From NCBI GenBank assembly GCA_964385635.1, contig CAYLPU010000039.1, positions 1 to 43,728 on the forward strand: DNA of 43,728 bases, read 5' to 3'. A program made the translations under genes and the position numbers. Positions 33,010 to 41,361 of the stretch are shown in pieces (the stretch's first letter is position 1; each line of letters opens with the position of its first letter). A model generated the notes under the pieces. That model made no database searches, was not told the DNA's origin, and saw only the letters and a program-made list of their open reading frames with translations. Source of the DNA: CAYLPU01 sp964385635 (lineage in GTDB: Bacteria; Chloroflexota; Anaerolineae; B4-G1).

Positions 33010-36000
33010 CTATGTCCTAGCAACTTGTTCAATGGTAACCTCAAGTGCCTTTGTCAATCCATCCAGAACCTTCATCTGCAAGATCAGCCAATCATCAGCG
33101 GATGTTGGGAAGCGCTTGCCTATGTCTTCTGAGCAGCATCGTTCTTCTTCATCCTTACCCTCCACAGAGTCTGGGTGCTCAACAAAGTTGCGGCGCAGGC
33201 GTATAGAATGCAGTTGTTTGTTCAGGTCTGGATACTTCCGCCTATCATCCCATGAGTCAAGTCGTGACCTCATATCTTCTATAAAAAGATCACGGAGGGC
33301 TTTAATAAGGACGCTCCAGGCATCTCGTGTGCGAACGACTATAGAAGCATTTGCCCACTCCTCTGGCATCTCAACATTCTTGAATGCCTGATGTTCATCA
33401 TCCAATGCTTGACGGAGTCGACTCTTGAGGTCCTTAAGGTAATCACATTTACGACGGATTTCTGAAGCTGGGTTTTCTGGTATCGCCATTAGTGAAGAGC
33501 CGTGGTCACCCCACGTTGTTTCCTCTAGCGATTCACCGTGAATGTCAGCGCCCTTTTGACGTTTTGTCTCAAACCATAGGGCATGAAGGGGGCTGCAAAA
33601 TCGCATCTGCTGTCCATCGTCATGCTCTTGAAGAATTTCCAACTGTGTCAGCCCGGAGACCTCGCCCTTTACGTCTACCGACAGTCTCAAGTTCACCACT
33701 ATATCTCTGCTAAACCAGGTACAAATGTCCTGCTTAGACTCCTGCAGGATCTCAAGCATCCCATATATAACACACTGGCTGTCCTTGGTGAGTCTTTCAG
33801 GCCGACATACGCCTTCATTAAACAGCCTGTCTTCCCTCCATAGCCTTCTGGCCATGAGATTAATATCTTGAGGTATGGCAACGTACCTCTTTTGGATGTT
33901 CAAGTGGTTCACTAATTCAGAGCAGATCCACTGAATGTGCCAGGGATATCCATTTGTGTAATAATAGATACTCGAAATGACATCCCTTTCAAAACGGAGA
34001 GGTGAACCTGTTGCTGGCGCTAAGATTGCTTCCCGGGCATCTAACTCGTTGAGGAAACTGACTGGCTCTCGGGCCAAGTCTGCCCAAAGCTGAGCAGGAA
34101 CACGCGCCTTGAGCTCATCTATCAAATACCAATCGGCAAATGCGACGGAAATTTTCTGGCTACGACTCATGTACATGTCTCTCAAATCCCCAAGAAATTC
34201 GCTTGGAAGAGAGCCCTTTTCTATGCGATCAATGACCGCATGAAATTCATCCAGAAGCAGTACAACACGCCTGATGCCTGTTCTCCGTATTATGTTCGTC
34301 AGAAATCGGTCAAAGTCATCTCTCGTAGCTATTCGGTCCACATCGCCTGATTCCACGCCGATTCTCAAGGCAACCGCATCACTGACGCACTTGGCAAGCA
34401 GTTGGAACGGGTTAGTCCACGTAGTATACAGGTTGACGTACACTGGCAGCAGATTGTCACCTATACGTGCTGCAAGAAAATAGAATATGGAAGTCTTGCC
34501 AACCTTGCGTACACCCTCCATGAAAGGAATTCGCGTCTGGCCGGAGCTGGTGAACGAGTTCTTCAGTATTCTGAGCAAGTTTTCACGGCCATATAGTTTG
34601 TTGTCCTCCTCGGGCTTGAGCGCGATCACAGGATAGTCCACGTTTATGTCAATGAATGGTAGCAGCTTTGTGTCTTGATCGGAGATCGTTTGCTCGACAA
34701 ACTCCCCTCTAAGGCTGCCACCAGTGAAGCGCAACATGACCTTTGGCATGATCCCCATCTCGGGCTCAGGTGGTTGTTCCAGATGAACTGGCCAATCTAC
34801 CCAGAATAGTTCATCTTTTCTCACTACGTCAAGGGAGTGCTCCTCCAACACTGGCACCCATCTGTGAGGTGCCTCACTCTCCATTGTGATTCGTAGTTCG
34901 CGTATGTCCGCGCGCCCTGTGTTTTTCAGCTTGTACACCAGCGAGGCCTCGTTCTCTCGATAGTAGCTTGCCGGTTCCACTGCGAAAGTAAACTCTGGGC
35001 AGATTGATTTTGCCTGAACTTCACCCAACGTCTTACTTATGCCTTTGAGGACTGGTAGTAGTGCTGAGATAGAAGCCTTTGGCAGATACAATGGCAGATC
35101 CCCTTCGATCCTGCTCGCCGTCTCTCTTAATCTCGAAATCTCCTGATTTCTGTCAACGAGCGGGACAGTCTCGATGCCGAGCACAGCATTTATAAGCCCT
35201 ACTAGATCTCCAACCACTTCCCTCGAAGCTGGAAAGTCTTGGGATAGCGGCTGAACAATCTGACTGACTTTCGGCAGAACTTCGAGAAAATCTCCGGCCT
35301 TCTCGATCCGGCTTATGGGCAGTTCGGCCAGTTCTCTCAGCGCCTCTCGCGATCTTTCCGGAATTCGCCCGATCCTCTGTTTGATTTGGCCGTGGAGTCT
35401 TAGCAGACCTCTATTGTCCCCATCAGCTTCCAGACCTCTCTCACAAAGCTCACGTGCCCAGAAGTAGTGTTCACGGTTGAAATAAATCTCGGTGAGCGCG
35501 TGGTATCTTATTGACAATTGCTTGGGTGCATAGTACCCCGAATGATCTACCAAAATACCCAGCGCCTGGCTTAAAGCGTCATGAGCTCTATCAAGTTCCT
35601 CGTTCCAGAGCAGACTCTCACCGTAAAATCTGAGTGCATTAAACAACTCATCTACAGTGCCCCTGTCAACCAAAGCACCGTAGTCCGCTTCCCTGGCCTG
35701 AAGCACTTCCCCAAAGTATGCAAGCGCAGCCCTTTTGTCTCTCCTACGGCGAAAATACTCATGCTCACGCTTCATAACCAAGTAACCCTTGCATTGGTAT
35801 GCTGGGACTCGGGGTCTTGTCGCACCTGCTACGACATAAGGAAGCGGCCCTTCTTTTGCAAAATACCTGAGCAGCGCAAATGCTCTATCGTTGTCCTTGA
35901 CTTTCAAACATGCCTTTACGGCCGCGCCTTTCAAACGAATAGACGGCTCGGTCAAGTTGACAGTGCAGGCGTTGTAAAGTGCTGTAGCCACATCCTCCTT

Positions 36001-37812
36001 ACGCCCCAGCAGATGCGCAACATAAGCCATTTGAACAAAGTTGAAATACTCCTCATTTGAGACTTCTAAGAGTTTGCCAAACCATGGGAATGCATCTTTT
36101 AGGTTGTTTGACCTCATAAGAGCTGAGATAAGATTCCGGATTGCGTTGGCTCCACCAACCTCCCTTCGCTGTATTGCGTCTAATAATACATCTACAGCGC
36201 GAGAGTACCTTTCACTAAGTATCAGAGATGCTACAAGGTTGACCGCAACAGTATAGTTTCGATCTGCCTTCACGTAGAGGTCTGCAAACTTCTCACTCGC
36301 TTCCTCGTATGCTTCCCTTCGGAAGGCATCAACACCAGAAAGAAAGACTTCCTTGTAGTCATACAACTGTGCTGGGCATGTTGGCAATAGGATTGGACGA
36401 AAGGTAGTGTCTTTTACTTCAGCAAGGTCTGCGATGCTCGCCGGAGCAAACTGAGCAAACTGTTCCGCAAGTCGCAGTCTACGTTTACTAAACTCCATAC
36501 TATCTAGAAGCCTGCGAGTTCTCTTCGCAAGTTCTTCATATCGCGTAACTAGTTCCTCGTCCTCTACCGAAACCCCTGCAACCCTTTCCTCTGCCTTTGG
36601 CAGTCCTTCAATATCAGCTCCAATCTGCTTTAGAATTCCAACATAATAGACTAATTGTTGGGGGGAAGTCTTTATAGCTTCCCTAATACTATTGTTGCGG
36701 ATGACGATATTTCCACAAACATGAGCCAATAGCCCGCGTGTCAACCAAGCAACACCTGAAGTTCGATATTCGCTCTCCGTACATCGGGAAATCGTATCCA
36801 GTGCTGAGGGATAGTCGACCAGATTGAAATAGGTACATGCAGCATTCCAAAACACGCCTCCAGGAACGCTTGGATCGTCCAATTGATCTTCAATAAGATT
36901 CATGCTATTCTTCCATTCCCGTTTTGCTGCTAGGTAAGCTGCCTTAGCCCACAATAGCACAGGTTTTTCTTGGGAACCCTTCAGAAGACTATCTATCAGC
37001 CTCAAGGCTTCGTCAACATCGCCGTCGCCAAATCGCTCCAAAGCTGCAATGTAACCCGCTTGATATTCAAATTCGCTTAGCTGGTGACGTGCCTGGGGAT
37101 ATTTGCCGAGACCACGGGGGATCAAAAGTCGTTCCAAAGTCGATATGACTTCTTCCCTAGCAACTACCCGAAGCTCCTCTTTCACAAGAGGTTCAACCAG
37201 AGCCACACCCTTAAGCAACGCTTCTCCTACCTCGGCCCCAAGATACTGCACTATTGTACGTTTGCAAAAGTCCTCGTCTGTTCTCCAGGCATGGTCGAAA
37301 TGCGTGATGGCTTCATCCATCTTGCGGTTGCGGACCTGTAGCAGGGAATTCAGCAGATACCCTCTTGCAAGAAATTGCAGTGCGGGAGACCTGACCCACT
37401 GTCTCAGGCAAGATTCAGCACTAACCATGTCCCCTGTGCGGTGAAAAGCCAAGGCGAGCTTCCATAGCACGAGCCCATATACTCGACCTCTTTTCATCAA
37501 AGGTTCGTATTGCTCTATGTACTTGGCAAACTCACCGAGTTCCAACCAGCAGAAGGTCTCGTTGATTTTCGACGGTGTAAGAATTCTGTCATGCTGCGGC
37601 AAAGCCTCGTCAAGTTCACGAAATGTTTGAGCTGCAGACTCGTAGTCGCCTCTCAGAAACAAAGCTCTGCCCTTGTTGAATTCTGTAGACCACTCCAGAT
37701 TGTTGGAAATCACGGCCCCTGGCCCCACAAACGGAGCGCCGGTCAGGAGAAGGTCTTCCATAGCATCTGTTTTATCAAGAGACTCCAGTATCAATTTGGT
37801 ATCCATGTGCAT
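33010..37812 (-). CDS. Giant TPR / beta-sandwich / STAND-like ATPase with C-terminal HEPN RNase motif (putative defence protein)
   Basis: 1600 residues, cytoplasmic. Residues 40-880 are an all-helical superhelix of TPR-like repeats (FNKGRALFLRGDYESAAQTF, AVNLVASLILSERYSRAVDV, ARELCERGLEADGDNRGLLR). About 935-1055 is a beta-sandwich of the kind with 'NTGRADIRELRI'. About 1065-1400 is an AAA/STAND-type ATPase: KLYGRENLLRIL, Walker A GVRKVGKTS (Lys1106), Walker B VVLLLDEFHAVI (Asp1188, Glu1189), then a winged-helix-like part. The C-terminus (1480-1600) is helical with RLRRNFVEHPDS, giving R1541-x4-H1546, the HEPN ribonuclease motif. This combination suggests an abortive-infection sensor with an RNase effector. 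AT-richer than the flanks. Start by ATG 37812 or 37806 behind GGAAGGG. The specific combination is not one I can name. Confidence 0.82.
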   Translation of the reverse strand: MHMDTKLILESLDKTDAMEDLLLTGAPFVGPGAVISNNLEWSTEFNKGRALFLRGDYESAAQTFRELDEALPQHDRILTPSKINETFCWLELGEFAKYIEQYEPLMKRGRVYGLVLWKLALAFHRTGDMVSAESCLRQWVRSPALQFLARGYLLNSLLQVRNRKMDEAITHFDHAWRTDEDFCKRTIVQYLGAEVGEALLKGVALVEPLVKEELRVVAREEVISTLERLLIPRGLGKYPQARHQLSEFEYQAGYIAALERFGDGDVDEALRLIDSLLKGSQEKPVLLWAKAAYLAAKREWKNSMNLIEDQLDDPSVPGGVFWNAACTYFNLVDYPSALDTISRCTESEYRTSGVAWLTRGLLAHVCGNIVIRNNSIREAIKTSPQQLVYYVGILKQIGADIEGLPKAEERVAGVSVEDEELVTRYEELAKRTRRLLDSMEFSKRRLRLAEQFAQFAPASIADLAEVKDTTFRPILLPTCPAQLYDYKEVFLSGVDAFRREAYEEASEKFADLYVKADRNYTVAVNLVASLILSERYSRAVDVLLDAIQRREVGGANAIRNLISALMRSNNLKDAFPWFGKLLEVSNEEYFNFVQMAYVAHLLGRKEDVATALYNACTVNLTEPSIRLKGAAVKACLKVKDNDRAFALLRYFAKEGPLPYVVAGATRPRVPAYQCKGYLVMKREHEYFRRRRDKRAALAYFGEVLQAREADYGALVDRGTVDELFNALRFYGESLLWNEELDRAHDALSQALGILVDHSGYYAPKQLSIRYHALTEIYFNREHYFWARELCERGLEADGDNRGLLRLHGQIKQRIGRIPERSREALRELAELPISRIEKAGDFLEVLPKVSQIVQPLSQDFPASREVVGDLVGLINAVLGIETVPLVDRNQEISRLRETASRIEGDLPLYLPKASISALLPVLKGISKTLGEVQAKSICPEFTFAVEPASYYRENEASLVYKLKNTGRADIRELRITMESEAPHRWVPVLEEHSLDVVRKDELFWVDWPVHLEQPPEPEMGIMPKVMLRFTGGSLRGEFVEQTISDQDTKLLPFIDINVDYPVIALKPEEDNKLYGRENLLRILKNSFTSSGQTRIPFMEGVRKVGKTSIFYFLAARIGDNLLPVYVNLYTTWTNPFQLLAKCVSDAVALRIGVESGDVDRIATRDDFDRFLTNIIRRTGIRRVVLLLDEFHAVIDRIEKGSLPSEFLGDLRDMYMSRSQKISVAFADWYLIDELKARVPAQLWADLAREPVSFLNELDAREAILAPATGSPLRFERDVISSIYYYTNGYPWHIQWICSELVNHLNIQKRYVAIPQDINLMARRLWREDRLFNEGVCRPERLTKDSQCVIYGMLEILQESKQDICTWFSRDIVVNLRLSVDVKGEVSGLTQLEILQEHDDGQQMRFCSPLHALWFETKRQKGADIHGESLEETTWGDHGSSLMAIPENPASEIRRKCDYLKDLKSRLRQALDDEHQAFKNVEMPEEWANASIVVRTRDAWSVLIKALRDLFIEDMRSRLDSWDDRRKYPDLNKQLHSIRLRRNFVEHPDSVEGKDEEERCCSEDIGKRFPTSADDWLILQMKVLDGLTKALEVTIEQVART

Positions 37813-37959
37813 TTCCCTTCCTAAATCATCACTACAAGTCGGAGACTTGCGATAGGAGCACTACAGCAGGGGTTGGCCGACAACAAGATCACGGTGTGCC
37901 TCAGTAACTGCTTCGATTCTTGATCAAATTCCCTGATTGTACTCGTGGCCGTGGACACC

Positions 37960-38226
37960 TCACCGCCCCGCCACATCCCTCAACACCTCGGTGATGTCAA
38001 CATCCACCGGGCAGGAGACGATACACCGCCCGCATCCCACGCAGCCCAGGGGGCCGAAGTCCTCCGGATAGTAGCAGAACTTGCAGAAGAAACGGTTGCG
38101 CAACCGTTCCGGCTTGGTGGGGCGGGGGTTGTGGCCGCCGGCGACGCGCCGGTAGTTGGTGCTGGTGCAGGCGTCCCACACGCGGATGCGCTCGATGCGG
38201 GTGACGCCAACGCGCACCTCCACCAC
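37960..38226 (-). pseudogene. Truncated 4Fe-4S protein (C-terminus of a hydrogenase/sulfite-reductase-like subunit)
   Basis: The translated fragment has RIRVWDACTSTNYRRVAGGH, NRFFCKFCYYPEDFGPLGC and VGCGRCIVSCPVDVDITEVL. The last is a standard 4Fe-4S ferredoxin site (CxxCxxCxxxCP), and the arrangement resembles the C-terminal 90 residues of iron-sulfur subunits such as anaerobic sulfite reductase A or group 3 [NiFe]-hydrogenase beta subunits (about 330-370 residues). The frame stays open only to about 38286, then hits a stop, and no upstream coding continues, so about three quarters of the gene is missing. No convincing start or ribosome site. It lies at the right edge of the AT-rich defence island, so it was probably cut by a rearrangement there. 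Confidence 0.7.
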
Positions 38227-38465
38227 CCGCCGCCCTATCTGCGTGACATCCGCATTGGGCGGGCCTTGTGCTGGCTGGAATGTACCTTACCAGGGCATAT
38301 TCGTTGGCACCTACCCTGGCCACTGACTCGGGCCCTGGGCAAGCCTCGTGGCTTTTTGATCCTGATAGGGATTGTAGCACAACAGGGCGAGCAGGACAAA
38401 TGGGCGACCAGCGAACGCTGCCGTCTGGCGCAGTCACAAACCCCGCAGATCACTCACACGAGCGA
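38227..38465. other. Spacer without a gene
   Basis: Between the iron-sulfur remnant and the next gene. Short open frames exist but none has sensible composition. A small plus-strand hairpin with T-tract (AAGCC-TCGT-GGCTTTTT, 38341-38357) could be a weak terminator. Confidence 0.4.
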
Positions 38466-40355
38466 TCACGGCAGCGCCAGTTCGACCACGACGCAGCGGT
38501 GGTCGGATGCCAGCGAATCGAGCACCTGACCATCCCTCACATCCAGCCCCCGCGCCCAGACGAAATCAATGCGCTCGTCGGGCTCGATAGCCGGGGAGGT
38601 GGGGGCTGGGTCGAAGCCGCCAACGATGAAGGGATCATCGAAACCGGCGGCCTGGATGAGGGCGTAGATGGGCGAATCGGGGGTCGAGTTGAAGTCGCCG
38701 CCAAAGACGGCCGGAGAGGCCGCGCCGATGTAGGCCAGCGCGTCGTCCAACTGGCGTGCCCGCTCCTCCGGATCCAGCCCCATCCAGATGCCGTAACCAT
38801 CCAGCGGCCGGTCGCCGACCGTCATGCGGGCGTGCACGATGGAGGTCTGCTCCAACTGACTGGTCAGCAGCCGGGTGTCGGCTTCGGCGATGGGAAAGCG
38901 GGTCAGAAGCGCGATGCCGGAGAGTCCCTCCAGCGCTGGGCCATAGATCTCCTGCATTCCTAATCGGCGCGCCAGCCATAGCGCGTCGTCCACGCCATAA
39001 CTGGTGATGCGGCAGGCGTCCACCTCCTGCAACACCACGATGTCGGCGCCGCTCTCTTCGATGGTGCGAGCCTGCGCCTCCAGGTTAAGTTGCCAGGAGG
39101 TGTTGTAGCCATAGTGTATGTTGTAGGTGCCGACCCGGATGGGGCCGGTTTCCTTCAGATTGAGCGTGGGGGGCCAGGCGAAGACTGTGGCCAGGAGCAC
39201 CACCAGGGCGGCAGACAGCCAAGTCCAGGTTGCTAGATGCTGGTTACTGGATACTGGTTGAGAGGTGAAGAGGCGGAGGGCGGGAAGGCAGGCGACGGCG
39301 GCGGCGATCAGGAAAACGTACAGTCCCATACCGCGAAAGGCCAGGATGGTGTAGGGATAGGTGAAGGTGAAGGCCAGCGCGAAGTTGAGGACCAGAAACA
39401 GCACCATCCCCAGCGCCAATGCCAGTCCCGTCCGACCGCTGCGGCGGGGGCCGACAACGTCCAAGAGCGGTATCAGGACAAGGAACTGGGCCAGCAGCAG
39501 GCCGAGGGCAGCGATGGCTCCACCGGCCTGCTTCCCTGCCACCAACCCGGCCAGTGCCAGAAAGAACAGTCCCAGACCACCCAGCCGCTTGCCCTGAGCC
39601 CAGCCGAAGGGCCCGCCCAGGAGCCGGGCCTTCGCTTGACGGACGCCGGGCATCAGCGGTAGGAGCGTGATCGCCATCAAGAGCGGTGCGACGACACCGT
39701 AGTCTACGCCGCTCCAACGGACCACCGCGTTGGGGAAGCCCAGCAACGAGGTCTCAAGGAACAGCAGTGCCCCCACAGCCAGACCGCCCGCAATGCCGAT
39801 ACCCTCCTCGGCTGGGGATTCGTCCTGGGAACGGGAGAAGGCCAGCCAGGCCACGACGCACGTCGCCAGCGAAAGCAGTGCCTGCACCGGCAGCCACCAA
39901 TCGCGCAGCCCGACGTCATAGGTATTGCCCGCGGCGCGGAGAGACTGGTCGGCAGCGAAGGCCAGCAGCAGGGAGGTCGGGAAGACGCGAGGCCGCTCGC
40001 GCAGCAGCGTCACGGCATACACCCCCGTCATTCCGACGATGAGGATGCTGCTCCAGAGCCGCACCGCTAGCAGGTTGATCGTCAGCGGGATGCGGGCCAG
40101 CGCGGCGACGAGGGCCGTGGCGAGCAGTAGCGCACTCCGATGTTTACAATGGAGGCGCGGGGCCGCGAGCGGCGTCACAAACGCCGCGATGACGAAGAGC
40201 ATAACGAGACCCAGCGTGCTGAAAGCCAGCGTCTCGGAGAAGATGGCGTCGTAGATGAGGCCGAAGAGGACGGAGAAGAGGACGCGCACGGCCTGGACGA
40301 GGAAGAGCAGTACAGCGGTTGCTTCGACAGTGCGAAAGAGTCTTGAGTTACACAT
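38466..40355 (-). CDS. Polytopic membrane protein with C-terminal endonuclease/exonuclease/phosphatase (EEP) domain
   Basis: 629 residues. Residues 1-385 contain about 10-12 membrane segments (VLFSVLFGLIYDAIF, LVMLFVIAAFVTPLA, LALALGMVLFLVLNFALAFTF). Residues 398-629 are an EEP domain: IRVGTYNIHYG, DIVVLQEVDA, GGDFNSTPDSPIY, RIDFVWARG, SDHRCVVVEL, which are the metal and catalytic positions of the superfamily (Asn, Glu, Asp-x-Asn, Asp-His). The order (membrane domain, then EEP) recalls Cwh43/PGAP2-interacting proteins involved in lipid remodelling in eukaryotes, a comparison based on layout only. ATG at 40355 has GGAGG six bases upstream, inside the end of psuG, with an 8-base overlap. Confidence 0.85.
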   Translation of the reverse strand: MCNSRLFRTVEATAVLLFLVQAVRVLFSVLFGLIYDAIFSETLAFSTLGLVMLFVIAAFVTPLAAPRLHCKHRSALLLATALVAALARIPLTINLLAVRLWSSILIVGMTGVYAVTLLRERPRVFPTSLLLAFAADQSLRAAGNTYDVGLRDWWLPVQALLSLATCVVAWLAFSRSQDESPAEEGIGIAGGLAVGALLFLETSLLGFPNAVVRWSGVDYGVVAPLLMAITLLPLMPGVRQAKARLLGGPFGWAQGKRLGGLGLFFLALAGLVAGKQAGGAIAALGLLLAQFLVLIPLLDVVGPRRSGRTGLALALGMVLFLVLNFALAFTFTYPYTILAFRGMGLYVFLIAAAVACLPALRLFTSQPVSSNQHLATWTWLSAALVVLLATVFAWPPTLNLKETGPIRVGTYNIHYGYNTSWQLNLEAQARTIEESGADIVVLQEVDACRITSYGVDDALWLARRLGMQEIYGPALEGLSGIALLTRFPIAEADTRLLTSQLEQTSIVHARMTVGDRPLDGYGIWMGLDPEERARQLDDALAYIGAASPAVFGGDFNSTPDSPIYALIQAAGFDDPFIVGGFDPAPTSPAIEPDERIDFVWARGLDVRDGQVLDSLASDHRCVVVELALP

Positions 40356-41262
40356 GGGATACCTCCTTCAAAGCCCGCGCGATGCAGGCTGCCACGCGGG
40401 CGTTGTTGAGCAGCAGCGCCTCGTTGGCGCGGCGGGCGCGACCACCGGTCAGTTCGACCAGCCGGGCCAGCAGAAACGGCGTCAGTGCCTTGCCGCCCAC
40501 GCCGGCCGACTCCGCCTCCTCCACCGCCTGCGCGATGGCCGCCTCGGCCTCGCCGGCCGGTAGTTCGTCCACCTCGGGGACGGGGACACAGATCAGGAGC
40601 GCCGCCGACAGGCCCAGTTCTGCCCGCGCCCGCGCCATCTGCGCCACCTCCTCCGGTGTCTCGACCCGCGCATCCACCCTCAGTCCCGAGTGACGGCTGT
40701 AGAAGGCGGGGAACTCCCCGGTACGGTAGCCGATCACCGGCACGCCATGGGTCTCCAGGTACTCCAGCGTGCGTGGCAGGTCGAGGATGGCCTTGGCCCC
40801 AGCGCAGACGACGATGATAGGAATGGAGGCCAGCGCGAGGAGATCGGCCGAGACATCCTCGGGATGGCCCCGGTGCACACCCCCGATGCCGCCGGTAGCA
40901 AAGACGCGGATGGAAGCGCAGTGGGCCAGGTGCATCGTCGCGGCGACGGTCGTGCCGCCACTTGCGCCCTGTACCAACACAGGCGGCAGGTCGCGCAGGC
41001 TGGCCTTGCGGGCCGTCCGGTCGGAGGCCAGCCGCGCCAGTTCCTCGTCAGAGAGCCCTATCCTCGCCCTGCCTTCCAGCACGGCGATGGTGGCTGGTAG
41101 CGCTCTCTGCTCGCGCACCGTCGCCTCCATCCGCCGGGCCACCTCCAGATTTGCCGGGGGTGCAAAGCCGTGGGTGATGAGCGCCGATTCCAACGCCACC
41201 ACCGGCGCACCCTCCGCCAGGGCCTGGCCGATCTCTCGGGCAATTCGTAGCCCCTGGCTCAC
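40348..41262 (-). CDS. psuG: Pseudouridine-5'-phosphate glycosidase
   Basis: 304 residues, normal length. It converts pseudouridine-5'-phosphate to uracil and ribose-5-phosphate. Family features: PVVALESALITHGF (Glu25), VLVQGASGGTTVAATMHLA, RVFATGGIGGVHRGH, the Schiff-base lysine in CAGAKAILDLPRTLEYLET (Lys157), and VIGYRTGEFPAFY. GTG at 41262 has AGGAGG ten bases upstream. No psuK kinase lies next to it; the downstream partner is the EEP membrane protein. With the BMP importer and the amidohydrolase it adds to the nucleoside-salvage theme. Confidence 0.95.
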   Translation of the reverse strand: MSQGLRIAREIGQALAEGAPVVALESALITHGFAPPANLEVARRMEATVREQRALPATIAVLEGRARIGLSDEELARLASDRTARKASLRDLPPVLVQGASGGTTVAATMHLAHCASIRVFATGGIGGVHRGHPEDVSADLLALASIPIIVVCAGAKAILDLPRTLEYLETHGVPVIGYRTGEFPAFYSRHSGLRVDARVETPEEVAQMARARAELGLSAALLICVPVPEVDELPAGEAEAAIAQAVEEAESAGVGGKALTPFLLARLVELTGGRARRANEALLLNNARVAACIARALKEVSHV

Positions 41263-41328
41263 GTCGCTGTGTCCTCCTGGTTCAGGTGCTGTTCCAGCCG
41301 GTTGCCGATGATGTGGCCTCCTTATCTG

Positions 41329-41361
41329 AGGTGCGACGCACTTGAGAAGTGCGTCGCACCT
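41329..41361. repeat. Perfect 15-bp palindrome with 3-base loop
   Basis: AGGTGCGACGCACTT (41329-41343), GAG, and its exact reverse complement (41347-41361). It lies right after the stop of the M20 gene on the minus strand. No U-tract follows, so it is either a REP-like repeat or an intercistronic RNA hairpin. The sequence resembles the direct repeat at 1076-1121. Confidence 0.85.

Noticed and set aside
29600..37960. Attachment sites or transposon ends bounding the defence island
   Set aside because: I compared the sequences near both edges and saw no direct repeat, inverted terminal repeat, tRNA or integrase.
38235..38453. Upstream part of the iron-sulfur gene
   Set aside because: No frame on the minus strand continues the protein; a stop occurs at about 38287 and the other frames give Arg/Cys-rich noise.
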